Source: CAIYZT01 sp947461435
GTDB taxonomy: Bacteria; Pseudomonadota; Alphaproteobacteria; Rhodobacterales; Rhodobacteraceae
Reading direction: 5' to 3'
Assembly: GCA_965284435.1 (NCBI GenBank)
Contig: OZ260083.1
Coordinates: 2,666,001-2,730,000 of the forward strand
Length of the DNA: 64,000 nt
Positions 52,265-60,232 of this stretch are shown in pieces. The translations under genes were made by a program, and so were the position numbers. The notes beneath the pieces were generated by a model that worked only from the letters and a program-made list of their open reading frames with translations, did not search any database and had not been told where the DNA came from. The first letter of the stretch is position 1. Every line of letters begins with the position of its first letter.

Positions 52265-52834
52265 GTGGTCAAAGTCATCGCTTCGTCGCTGCGCAAGGGC
52301 AATATCGTTGAGTTGGAAAGCCGTTTGTATCTGGTGCTGAAGTCGGAAAACTTCCACCCCGGCAAAGGCACGCCGACGACATCGGTCGATATGCGGCGCA
52401 TTTCGGACGGGGTGAAGGTGGCCGAGCGGTGGCGCACCACGGAGATGGTGGAAAAGGCCAGCGTGGACGAGCGCGAGTATGATTTTCTGTATGAAGATGG
52501 CGAAGGCTATCATTTCATGAACCCGGAAACGTACGAACAGGTGGCGGTGTCCGAAGATGTGGTGGGCGAGGACAAGGTGTTCTTGACCGATGGCATGAAG
52601 GTTTATCTGCAAACCTATGACGGGGCCGCGATTGCCATGTCGCTGCCGCAGCGCGTGACGGTTGAGATTGCGGAAACCGAGCCTGTGGTGAAGGGGCAGA
52701 CCGCCTCGTCTTCGTACAAGCCCGCGATCTGCACCAATGGTCTGCGCGTGATGGTTCCGCCGCATATCGGGGCGGGGGTGAAGATCATCATCAACACCGA
52801 AGATTATTCCTATCAGGGCCGCACGCAGGACTGA
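52265..52834 (+). CDS. efp: Translation elongation factor P
   Basis: 189 residues starting at a GTG with AAGGAAAG ahead; the open frame extends back to 52088 without support. The loop HPGKG has Lys34, the position beta-lysylated by EpmA in E. coli. YEQVAVSEDVVGED and the third domain (LRVMVPPHIGAGVKIIINTEDYSYQGR) are standard. EF-P relieves ribosome stalling at polyproline runs. Divergent from epmA, so modifier and target share a promoter region. Confidence 0.95.
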   Translation: MVKVIASSLRKGNIVELESRLYLVLKSENFHPGKGTPTTSVDMRRISDGVKVAERWRTTEMVEKASVDEREYDFLYEDGEGYHFMNPETYEQVAVSEDVVGEDKVFLTDGMKVYLQTYDGAAIAMSLPQRVTVEIAETEPVVKGQTASSSYKPAICTNGLRVMVPPHIGAGVKIIINTEDYSYQGRTQD

Positions 52835-52865
52835 TCCTGCCGGGGGTTCAAGGCACCGGGGCCGC

Positions 52866-52885
52866 GCCGCAGGGTGCGGCCTTTT
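52866..52885 (+). terminator. Terminator between efp and the DUF2478 gene
   Basis: A 6-bp stem GCCGCA/TGCGGC with a GGG loop is followed by CTTTT, 31 bases after the efp stop and just before the convergent DUF2478 gene ends. Confidence 0.65.
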
Positions 52886-52901
52886 GCGTTTGGCTGAACG
52901 C

Positions 52902-53408
52902 TTAGCGCGGGGCGGGGTTTTGGGCCAGAAAGGCCATGATCCGGTCGGCCTGCGGGGCCAGTTCTTGGGCAAAATCGCCCGCAAAGTCCTGGAAGGCCGC
53001 AAGGTTCAACCGGTTGACGCCCAGCACGACATCGATCCCGGCCCCCAGCGCCTCGCCGATCAGGGGGCGAAAGCCGCGCCCGAGGGATTCGTGTTTGCCA
53101 AACTTGTTCAAGATCAGGGCCTGCGCGCCGTCCATTCGGACGGCCACCTGCGCCACCGCCATTTCCAAAGCGCCCGGATCCAGTTTGCAGCCCTTGGATC
53201 CCGCCCCAAGCCGTTGGTTGATCCGAACCAAGGGGCCGCCGCCCAGAATGCGCAGATCCATGTCACAATCGTCAAAGCCCATGCGGTCGGTGTTCAGCTG
53301 CACGCAGCCCGCCAGCCGAAGGCCGGCCGCCTCGGCCAAAGCCGCCGCCTGCGCCAAAAGCAGATCATTGGCCCCCCGTCCTGCCAGCGATACATAGCCC
53401 AGCCGCAT
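52902..53408 (-). CDS. DUF2478 protein (molybdate-gene-associated NTPase-like)
   Basis: 168 residues. The block GCKLDPGALEMAVAQVAVR and ALILNKFGKHESLGRGFRPLIGEAL is the DUF2478 pattern; the family is often encoded beside molybdate transport genes and resembles small NTP-binding proteins. Here it sits next to efp, 9 kb from the modEAB genes. GGGAAAA precedes the ATG at 53408. Function unknown. Confidence 0.78.
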   Translation of the reverse strand: MRLGYVSLAGRGANDLLLAQAAALAEAAGLRLAGCVQLNTDRMGFDDCDMDLRILGGGPLVRINQRLGAGSKGCKLDPGALEMAVAQVAVRMDGAQALILNKFGKHESLGRGFRPLIGEALGAGIDVVLGVNRLNLAAFQDFAGDFAQELAPQADRIMAFLAQNPAPR

Positions 53409-53486
53409 TTTTCCCGCACCTTGACCCAAAATCTTGCGCCGCCCTGCATGACGCTTGATTTCGCAAAGCACAACCGCGCAAATTTG

Positions 53487-53566
53487 TTGACAGGTCAGGA
53501 CCGAGCCTGTCACACTGTTTTTCGAACCATCGGTTCAAATAATAAACCGACGATGGTGCACCATCG
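53487..53566 (+). promoter_or_regulatory. Cluster of inverted repeats upstream of the APC transporter
   Basis: Three dyads precede the transporter: TGACAGG-N11-CCTGTCA (53488-53512), GAACC-ATC-GGTTC (53524-53536) and a perfect 16-bp palindrome CGATGGTGCACCATCG (53551-53566). A TTGACA at 53487 overlaps the first and may be a -35 box. Such a cluster suggests control by one or more dimeric regulators; none is encoded next door. The DUF2478 gene reads away from the same region. Confidence 0.6.
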
Positions 53567-53593
53567 CATCTGAAACAACAGAGGGAATGAAAC

Positions 53594-53635
53594 ATGTCTG
53601 GGAACAACAATAGCGCCGGGAGGGCACACGCATGA
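53594..53635 (+). CDS. Possible leader peptide before the APC transporter
   Basis: A 13-codon frame (MSGNNNSAGRAHA) with GAGGGA ahead. Its TGA overlaps the ATG of the transporter (ATGA), and its last codons contain the transporter's own GGGAGGG ribosome site. This geometry would couple translation of the transporter to the leader. Coding of the peptide is not proven. Confidence 0.4.
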   Translation: MSGNNNSAGRAHA

Positions 53636-55068
53636 GCGAGATGTCCGGAATTCCGACCAATCAGTTGAAGAAGAACTCGCTTGGTGTCGCGTCGATCAGC
53701 TTTCTGGTCGTGTCAGCTGCGGCGCCTTTGACCGGCGCGGGGGGCGGCATTCCGCCGTCGATGTTGTTTGGCAACGGCGCGGGTATTGCTGGCAGCTTTG
53801 CGATTGTCACGATCATCTTGCTGCTGTTTTCGGTCGGCTATGTGGCCATGTCGCGCCATATCAAGAATGCCGGGGCGTTTTACGCCTTTACCGCGCAGGG
53901 TCTGGGCGGGCGGATGGGCGGGGCTGCGGCCCTGATCGCCATCTTGTCGTACAACTGCATGCAGGTCGGTCTTTTGGGCCTGTTCGGCGCGGTCGCCTCT
54001 GGCACCTTCGCCCAGTGGGGTCTGGTGCTTGACTGGTATATCTGGAGCTATATCGCCATCGCGGTGATCGCGGTTCTGGGCTACCGTCAGGTGGATCTGT
54101 CGGCCAAGGTGTTGATGGTGCTGGTGCTTTTGGAGTTCGCCATCGTGGTCATTCTGGATGCGTCGATCCTGATTTCGGGTGGGGATTCGGGGTTGAACCT
54201 GCAGCCCTTCACCTGGGGGCAGATCACCTCGGGGGTGCCGTCGATCGGGTTCTTGTTCTGCTTTGCAGGGTTTATCGGGTTTGAGGCCACGACAATCTAT
54301 TCGGAAGAGGCCAAGAATCCGTCTGTGACGGTGCCAAAGGCCACCTATATGTCGGTGCTGGCCATCGGGGTGTTCTACACGATCACCTCTTGGTTGATGA
54401 CCATGGGCGTGGGCGTGGATAATCTGCTGCCGACCTTGCAAGGCATGCCCGACCCGTCGGCGTTCTTATTTGAACTGGGGGGGCGCTATATTGGCGGCTC
54501 GCTGACCAATATCATGGGCATCTTGTTCATGACCTCGATCTTTGCGGCGGTTCTGGCGTTTCACAACGCCGTTGCCCGTTACAAGTTCGTGGCCGGGCGT
54601 GAGGGGATCTTGCCCGACCGGATCGGCACGACCCATGCGCAGCACCAAAGCCCGCATATCGGATCGGTTCTTCAAACGGTGATTGCCTTGGCCGTTGTGA
54701 CGCTGTTCGTGGTGCAAGGTCTGGACCCGGTGCTGAACCTGTTTGTCTGGCTGTCCCAGTTGGGCACCTTGGGGATTTTGGGTCTGATGGCCCTGACCTC
54801 TTTTGCCGTGATCGGGTTCTTTTCCAAGGATGCGATGGGCGAGGGTGTGATTTCGACCAAGATATTCCCGATCGTGACCGGGGTGGTGATGGGCTATCTG
54901 TTTGTCATCATCTTCCGCGACTTCGGGGCGCTGACGGGCGCGGCAGGCCTGCTGTCCTGGGGGTTGCCGGCCTTGGTGCTGGTGGCGGGGGCCATCGGGT
55001 TCATCTTGGCCTCGATGCTAGCAAGCCGGGATCCGGCGCGGTTCAAGGCCTTGGGCAACACAAAGTAA
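53632..55068 (+). CDS. APC-family amino acid/polyamine transporter
   Basis: 478 residues with about twelve membrane helices. The first helix region SLGVASISFLVVSAAAPLTGAGGGIP and GFIGFEATTIYSEEAKNPSVTVPKATY are APC-superfamily marks for substrate and ion binding. Imports an amino acid or polyamine across the inner membrane. It converges with the agmatinase-family gene, ends at a shared terminator, and is preceded by a palindrome cluster; agmatine, guanidino acids or putrescine are reasonable substrates but unproven. Confidence 0.9.
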   Translation: MSEMSGIPTNQLKKNSLGVASISFLVVSAAAPLTGAGGGIPPSMLFGNGAGIAGSFAIVTIILLLFSVGYVAMSRHIKNAGAFYAFTAQGLGGRMGGAAALIAILSYNCMQVGLLGLFGAVASGTFAQWGLVLDWYIWSYIAIAVIAVLGYRQVDLSAKVLMVLVLLEFAIVVILDASILISGGDSGLNLQPFTWGQITSGVPSIGFLFCFAGFIGFEATTIYSEEAKNPSVTVPKATYMSVLAIGVFYTITSWLMTMGVGVDNLLPTLQGMPDPSAFLFELGGRYIGGSLTNIMGILFMTSIFAAVLAFHNAVARYKFVAGREGILPDRIGTTHAQHQSPHIGSVLQTVIALAVVTLFVVQGLDPVLNLFVWLSQLGTLGILGLMALTSFAVIGFFSKDAMGEGVISTKIFPIVTGVVMGYLFVIIFRDFGALTGAAGLLSWGLPALVLVAGAIGFILASMLASRDPARFKALGNTK

Positions 55069-55088
55069 AGGGCGCTGCGGCGCCGCAC

Positions 55089-55115
55089 AGGGCGGCCCGA
55101 AAGGGCCGCCCTTTT
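55089..55115. terminator. Bidirectional terminator between the APC transporter and speB
   Basis: A perfect 10-bp stem AGGGCGGCCC/GGGCCGCCCT with a GAAA loop and TTT after it, located between two converging genes (stops at 55068 and 55123). The GNRA-type tetraloop adds stability. Confidence 0.88.
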
Positions 55116-55122
55116 GCAGGAG

Positions 55123-56088
55123 TCAATATTTGAACGGCCCTTGCTGCGGCACGCCGGGCAGAACGCACAGCATTTCATACAGCAGATTTGCGCCGATCAA
55201 GGCGGTGTTGCCCGAGGGGTCATAGGGGGGCGACACCTCGACCAGATCGCCGCCAACAAGGTTCAGACCTGCCGCGCCGCGCACAATTTCCAGCCCTTGC
55301 CAAACCGACAGGCCGCCCGGTTCCACCGTGCCGGTGCCGGGGGCGAAGGCCGGGTCAAGGCTGTCGATATCATAGGTCAGATAGACCGGCGCATCGCCGA
55401 TCTTGGCCCGGATTTCCGCCATCAGCGGGGTCAGCGATTTGTGCCAGCACGCCTCGGCTTGAATGACGGTCCAGCCTTTGCTGCGGCCCCAATTGAAATC
55501 TTCGGGGCTGTAACCGGTGCCGCGCAGGCCGATCTGGAACACTTTGTCATTGATCAGGCAGCCATCTTCCCAAGCGCGGCGAAACGGGCAGCCATGGGCC
55601 ACGGTTTCGCCAAACATCGTGTCGTTGATGTCGGCATGCGCATCGACATGGATCAGCGCCACGGGGCCGTGCTTTTTCTTCATCGCCTTCAAGATCGGCC
55701 AGGTCAGCGTGTGATCACCGCCCAGTGTCAGGGGGATCGCGCCATCGGCCAGAATCGCGTCATAGGCCGCTTCGATGATGCCGACCGATTTCTTCAGATC
55801 GAAGGTGTTGATCGCCACATCGCCGATATCGGCCACCTGCAGATGATCAAAGGGGGCGGCCCCCGTGGACATGTTATAGGGGCGCAGCATGCGGCTTTCA
55901 TCGCGAATCTGGCGCGGGCCCAGACGGGTGCCCGGACGGTTCGAGGTGCCGATATCCATCGGGATCCCGACAAAGGCCACGTCCAGACCCTTGGCATCGG
56001 GGGCGGTGGGCAGGCGCATCATGGTGGCAGGGCCGCCAAAGCGCGGCATGTCATTGCCGCCCAGGGGCTGGTTCAGGGTTCGGCTCAT
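55123..56088 (-). CDS. speB: Agmatinase-family ureohydrolase
   Basis: 321 residues. The binuclear manganese ligands are H126 (GGDH), D149, H151 and D153 (VDAHAD) and D240 and D242 (YDIDSLDP), followed by FAPGTGTVEPGG. Family members split agmatine to putrescine and urea, or guanidinobutyrate and similar compounds; which one applies here is not clear. AAGGAG precedes the ATG at 56088. Convergent with the APC transporter and close to an EamA gene. It offers another putrescine route besides the decarboxylase and AguB at 34-37 kb. Confidence 0.88.
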   Translation of the reverse strand: MSRTLNQPLGGNDMPRFGGPATMMRLPTAPDAKGLDVAFVGIPMDIGTSNRPGTRLGPRQIRDESRMLRPYNMSTGAAPFDHLQVADIGDVAINTFDLKKSVGIIEAAYDAILADGAIPLTLGGDHTLTWPILKAMKKKHGPVALIHVDAHADINDTMFGETVAHGCPFRRAWEDGCLINDKVFQIGLRGTGYSPEDFNWGRSKGWTVIQAEACWHKSLTPLMAEIRAKIGDAPVYLTYDIDSLDPAFAPGTGTVEPGGLSVWQGLEIVRGAAGLNLVGGDLVEVSPPYDPSGNTALIGANLLYEMLCVLPGVPQQGPFKY

Positions 56089-56191
56089 CCTTGGTCTCCT
56101 TCGAAGTTTGGCGCAGTGTACAGGCGCGGCCCGGGGCGGCAAGGCCATCCAAGACTTGCGTGCAGCGCGCGGTGCGGCCTATGTCATCGCC

Positions 56192-57073
56192 ATGACATCT
56201 TTTTCGCGCACCCACCCGCAACTTTTTGGCTTTGCCGTGACTTTCGCCGGCGTCGCCTTCTTTTTTCCCGACGCCTTGGTGATCCGCCTTGTGGGGGTGG
56301 ATACCATGACCGTCGCGGTCTGGCGCGGGCTGTTTGCCGGGCTGGTTACGCTGATTGGGCTGGCGCTGTTTGCGCCAAGCGCCTTTCGGGACTGGCGCAT
56401 CCTCGCCTCGGGATCGGGGGCGGCGATCATGCTGCTGCAGGGGATCGGATCGGTGTTCTTTCTGGGCTCCATCGGGGCGACAAGCGCGGCCAATGCGCTT
56501 TTGATCCTGGCCTCGGCGCCGTTTCTGTCGGCCCTGATTTCTGGGTATTTTCTGAAAGAACGGCTGAGCCCCGCCACATGGGGTGCCATCGTGGCGGTCT
56601 TTGCGGGTGTGGCGATCATTGCCAGCGGGTCTTTGCGCGGCGGCGGGCTTTTTGGAGACGGTCTGGCGCTGTGCAATGCGCTGACGATTGCGCTGTATTA
56701 CATCGTTCTGCGCGCCGCGCCGGGGCGCAATCTGCTTTTGCCGATCGCGGTGGGATATCTGTTGACCAGTCTGATCGCCCTGCCCTTCGCCCCGCTGCCG
56801 CCGCTGGATCTGCGGCAATGGGGGCTTTTGGCGCTGTCGGGGGGGGTAATCTTGTCTGGGGGGGTGGCGCTGCTGGTGATCGGGCCGCGGTATCTGCCCG
56901 CGGCGGAGGTGACCTTGATCACGATGCTGGAAATCGTGATCGGTCCCTTGTTGGTCTGGTGGGGACTTGGCGAAGTGCCCGCGCGCGCCAGTTTGATCGG
57001 CGGCGGAGTGATCGTGGCGGCCATCGCCCTGCACGCGGCGATCCGCCTTCGCGAGGGGTCACGTCAGGCTTGA
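56192..57073 (+). CDS. EamA/DMT-family transporter
   Basis: 293 residues, ten helices in two EamA repeats, for example FGFAVTFAGVAFFFPDALVIRLVG at the start and PRYLPAAEVTLITMLEIVIGPLLVWWGLGE near the end. Probably an exporter of a small metabolite. Two G runs of 8 and 7 (56839-56846 and 56858-56864) lie in the middle of the gene. The ATG at 56192 marks the first helix; the longer open frame overlaps speB. Confidence 0.85.
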   Translation: MTSFSRTHPQLFGFAVTFAGVAFFFPDALVIRLVGVDTMTVAVWRGLFAGLVTLIGLALFAPSAFRDWRILASGSGAAIMLLQGIGSVFFLGSIGATSAANALLILASAPFLSALISGYFLKERLSPATWGAIVAVFAGVAIIASGSLRGGGLFGDGLALCNALTIALYYIVLRAAPGRNLLLPIAVGYLLTSLIALPFAPLPPLDLRQWGLLALSGGVILSGGVALLVIGPRYLPAAEVTLITMLEIVIGPLLVWWGLGEVPARASLIGGGVIVAAIALHAAIRLREGSRQA

Positions 57074-57121
57074 TCTTGCGGGCAGGGTCGGGTCAAATGG
57101 CGCACAGCATGAGGAAAACGC

Positions 57122-57484
57122 ATGAAGCCGATTGATCCCAACGACCGCCGCGTGGCCAATATTCACAGCGATCCCTTCACATCCTTTGTCTATCCTGACG
57201 GGCTGGCCTTGGGCGATGCGATCTTGCAGCTGGATACCGATATCCCATTGGGAACCGGGTTCCACGTGTACCGCATGCCTGCGGGCATGACGACGCGCGG
57301 GCATCGGCACAACGGACATGAACAATTCCTGATCCTTGAGGGGGAATTGCATGAAAGCGACGGCACGGTGTTTCGGGCTGGCGATCTGGTGTGGTACCGC
57401 GACGGGACCGAGCACAACTCGCACACCCCGAATGGTTGTTTGCTGGCCGTGCACATCGTGGGGCCCGAAACCGCCGTGGAATGA
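57122..57484 (+). CDS. Cupin-domain protein
   Basis: 120 residues, a single cupin barrel. The metal motif is RGHRHNGHEQFLILEGE and the second conserved block is VWYRDGTEHNS. It could be an isomerase, dioxygenase or simple binding protein; the substrate is unknown. It is 48 bases downstream of the EamA gene on the same strand and its stop abuts the convergent P1 peptidase. Confidence 0.82.
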   Translation: MKPIDPNDRRVANIHSDPFTSFVYPDGLALGDAILQLDTDIPLGTGFHVYRMPAGMTTRGHRHNGHEQFLILEGELHESDGTVFRAGDLVWYRDGTEHNSHTPNGCLLAVHIVGPETAVE

Positions 57485-58597
57485 TCAGGCCGGCCCGCGC
57501 CCGTATTTGGCCATGGCGGCCAAAAGGCGGGCGGTCGGGATGCCCATGATCTTTCCGCCTGCGGGTTTGACCATGTCAAAGCTTTCATCGGCATTGGCGA
57601 CGATGGCGTTGATCACGGCCTCGTCCACGGCCTGAACGGCGGCCAGATACAGCGGATCCAGCAGCGTCCAGTTCAGCGAATGGCGCAGGATGACCGGAGG
57701 GGCCTGATCGGGGCAGGGCATGGGGTCGGCCACGGAAAAGGCCAGAAAGATATCGCCCGAAGAATTGCCCGAGGGCGAGCCAGAGCGCGCGATGCCAAGG
57801 CCCGCACGGCGCGCCACGCCCTTCAAGATCGCATCGGACAGCGGGGCATCCGTGGCGACGATGGCGATGATGGAGCCCTGTTCGCGCCGGGCAAAGGTGT
57901 TGTCGGTGATTTCGGCCCCGACGGGAACGCCTGCGATCTGAAACCAGGGGCGGCGACCATAATTGGCCTGCACCAATGCGGCCACGGTATAGTTTTGCCC
58001 GCCGATCGGCACGATGCGCGAGGCGGTGCCGGTGCCGCCCTTGAATTCATACGCGATCATGCCAGCGCCGCCGCCGACCGACCCTTCGGCCACGGGGCCG
58101 CCCGTTGCCGCCCGCAGCGCGGCAAGCGCATGGTCGGGGCGCACATGCAGGGCATTGATATCATTCAAGACCCCGTCATAGGTTTCTGCCACGACGGGCA
58201 TGGCCCAATCATGGCCAACGGTGAAATTCTGCGCATAGTTTTCCTGCATCCACCGCGTGGCCCCTTCGTGCGCGGCGCCGATGGCATGGGTATTGGTGAT
58301 CAGGATCGGCCCCTGAAAATAGCCGGCGTCATTGATCCAATGGGTGCCGGTCATCTCTCCGTTGCCATTGAGCGAATGAAAACCGGCCCAGACCGGTTGG
58401 GGGAAATCGCGGTCAGGGCGGGGGCGAATGGCGGTGACGCCGGTGCGGCACTGGCGGGCGGGGTCTATCAGGGTGGTCATCCCCACGCTGACGCCCGGCA
58501 CATCGGTGATGGCATTCAACGGGCCCGGCGTGCCCGAAAAGGGCAGAGCAAGATCACGGGCGCGCGGTTTGGGGGCGGTCGGTTTGGGGGCGGTCAT
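57485..58597 (-). CDS. P1/S58-family peptidase (DmpA-like aminopeptidase)
   Basis: 370 residues. NAITDVPGVSVGMTTL at the start, EGSVGGGAGMIAYEFKGGTGTASR in the middle and GNSSGDIFLAFS as the probable nucleophile loop (N-terminal-nucleophile fold made by self-cleavage) match L-aminopeptidase DmpA/BapA. These cleave small or beta-amino-acid peptides. No signal peptide. It is 49 bases downstream of the aldehyde dehydrogenase on the same strand and may be cotranscribed, although its link to sugar metabolism is unclear. Confidence 0.85.
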   Translation of the reverse strand: MTAPKPTAPKPRARDLALPFSGTPGPLNAITDVPGVSVGMTTLIDPARQCRTGVTAIRPRPDRDFPQPVWAGFHSLNGNGEMTGTHWINDAGYFQGPILITNTHAIGAAHEGATRWMQENYAQNFTVGHDWAMPVVAETYDGVLNDINALHVRPDHALAALRAATGGPVAEGSVGGGAGMIAYEFKGGTGTASRIVPIGGQNYTVAALVQANYGRRPWFQIAGVPVGAEITDNTFARREQGSIIAIVATDAPLSDAILKGVARRAGLGIARSGSPSGNSSGDIFLAFSVADPMPCPDQAPPVILRHSLNWTLLDPLYLAAVQAVDEAVINAIVANADESFDMVKPAGGKIMGIPTARLLAAMAKYGRGPA

Positions 58598-58646
58598 CGG
58601 GCAGGCTCCTGTGTTGGGGGGAGCCTGCCCTGCAGGGCAGGCCGCG

Positions 58647-60155
58647 TCAATCCGCCCAATCGGGCGGCATCAGGGCAGCGGGCATGTTCTGGAAGGCGAC
58701 CGGGCGCAGCCAGCGGCGGATCGACATCGTGCCGACCGAGGTCGCGCCAAAGTTCGTGGAGGCCGGATAGGGACCGCCGTGGACCTGAGCATCGACCACT
58801 TCGACCCCGGTGGGAAAGCCGTTGGCCAGAACCCGGCCTGCCTTACGCTCCAGCAGGGGCATCAAGGTTTGGGCCAGATGGATATCGGCGTCGTCCAGAT
58901 GCAAGGTGCAGGTCAACTGGCCTTGCAATCCGGCGGCGATGGCGACCATTTGGGCCGTGTCCTGCGCGCGGACGACCAGCCCAAGGGGGCCGAAGACCTC
59001 TTCGGCCAAGTCATGGTTGGCAAGCCAGTCGGAGGCCAAAACCTCGAACAATTGCGGGGTGGCCAGACGCTGATCGCAGGGGGTGGTCAGAACGGCCTGC
59101 ACCCCGGTGCCCGCCGCGATGCGGCCAACCCCGGCCCGGTAGGCCTGGGCGATGCCATCGGTCAGCATGGTTTGCGCAGGAAGCGCGGTAAGGGCGGCCT
59201 TGGCGGCGGCAACAAAGGCATCGCCTTCGGGGCCTTGCAGGACAACAGCGATACCCGGATTGGTGCAAAACTGACCCGCGCCCATGGTCAGGCTGGCGGC
59301 CCAGCCTTTGCCAATCGCCTCGCCGCGGGCGGCGACGGCATGGGGCAACAAGAACATCGGGTTGACCGAGCCCAACTCCCCAAAGAAGGGGATGGGTTGA
59401 GCGCGCTGCGCGCAAAGATCAAACAGGGCCCGCCCCCCCATGAGCGAGCCGGTAAAGCCCACGGCCTGTATCATGGGATGGGTGACCAGCGCCTCGCCCA
59501 CGTCGCGGCGCCCGCCTTGCACCAGACTGAAGACGCCCGGCGGCAGGGCGCAGGCGGTGAGGGCCGCCGAAATGGCTTGAGCCACGATTTCGCCGGTGCC
59601 GGGATGGGCCGAATGGCCCTTGACCACAACCGGGCAGCCCGCCGCGAGGGCCGAGGCGGTATCGCCGCCCGCTACGGAAAAGGCGAGCGGGAAGTTGGAA
59701 GCCCCGAACACGGCGACGGGGCCGATGGGACGCTGCATCATCTTCAGGTCCGGGCGCGGGGCCGGTTGCCGATCGGGCAAGGCGGCATCGTGGCGACGGT
59801 CCAGCCAATCGTCTTTCAGGATATGGGCCGCAAACAGGCGCAATTGGCCTGTGGTACGGCCCCGCTCACCTTCCAGACGGGCGGCGGGCAAGCCGGTTTC
59901 GCTGGTCCCGATCTCGGTGATCTCGGCGCCGCGCGCCTCGATCTCATCGGCGATGCGGTTCAAGAAGGCGGCGCGGGCGGCACGCGAGGTGGCCCGGTAG
60001 GCCGAAAACGCGGCTTCGGCGGCCTGAACGGCGGCCTCGACATGTGCGGGGGTTCCGACCGAAAAGGGGCGCGGCGCGCCGCTGGCGGGGGACGAGGAAA
60101 AGGTGGTTTCCCCCGCGATCCATTGGCCTGCGATCAGGTGGTGTCCGGTGAGCAT
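58647..60155 (-). CDS. 2-oxoglutarate semialdehyde dehydrogenase (ALDH family)
   Basis: 502 residues. NAD(P)-binding GASNFPLAFSVAGGDTASALAAGCPVVVK, the general-base Glu in FFGELGSVNP and the catalytic Cys in GAGQFCTNPG fit the KGSADH branch of aldehyde dehydrogenases. It oxidises 2-oxoglutarate semialdehyde to 2-oxoglutarate, the last step of non-phosphorylative pentose breakdown. The upstream neighbours (dehydrogenase, sugar-acid dehydratase, GguC/AraD1) support that assignment over a generic one. Confidence 0.88.
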   Translation of the reverse strand: MLTGHHLIAGQWIAGETTFSSSPASGAPRPFSVGTPAHVEAAVQAAEAAFSAYRATSRAARAAFLNRIADEIEARGAEITEIGTSETGLPAARLEGERGRTTGQLRLFAAHILKDDWLDRRHDAALPDRQPAPRPDLKMMQRPIGPVAVFGASNFPLAFSVAGGDTASALAAGCPVVVKGHSAHPGTGEIVAQAISAALTACALPPGVFSLVQGGRRDVGEALVTHPMIQAVGFTGSLMGGRALFDLCAQRAQPIPFFGELGSVNPMFLLPHAVAARGEAIGKGWAASLTMGAGQFCTNPGIAVVLQGPEGDAFVAAAKAALTALPAQTMLTDGIAQAYRAGVGRIAAGTGVQAVLTTPCDQRLATPQLFEVLASDWLANHDLAEEVFGPLGLVVRAQDTAQMVAIAAGLQGQLTCTLHLDDADIHLAQTLMPLLERKAGRVLANGFPTGVEVVDAQVHGGPYPASTNFGATSVGTMSIRRWLRPVAFQNMPAALMPPDWAD

Positions 60156-60232
60156 CGTCGTCTCCTTGGTGGGGGTGCGTCGGGCCGCGTCAGGCTGCCA
60201 GAGTCCCCTTGGGATTTTCGGGAACAGAACTG

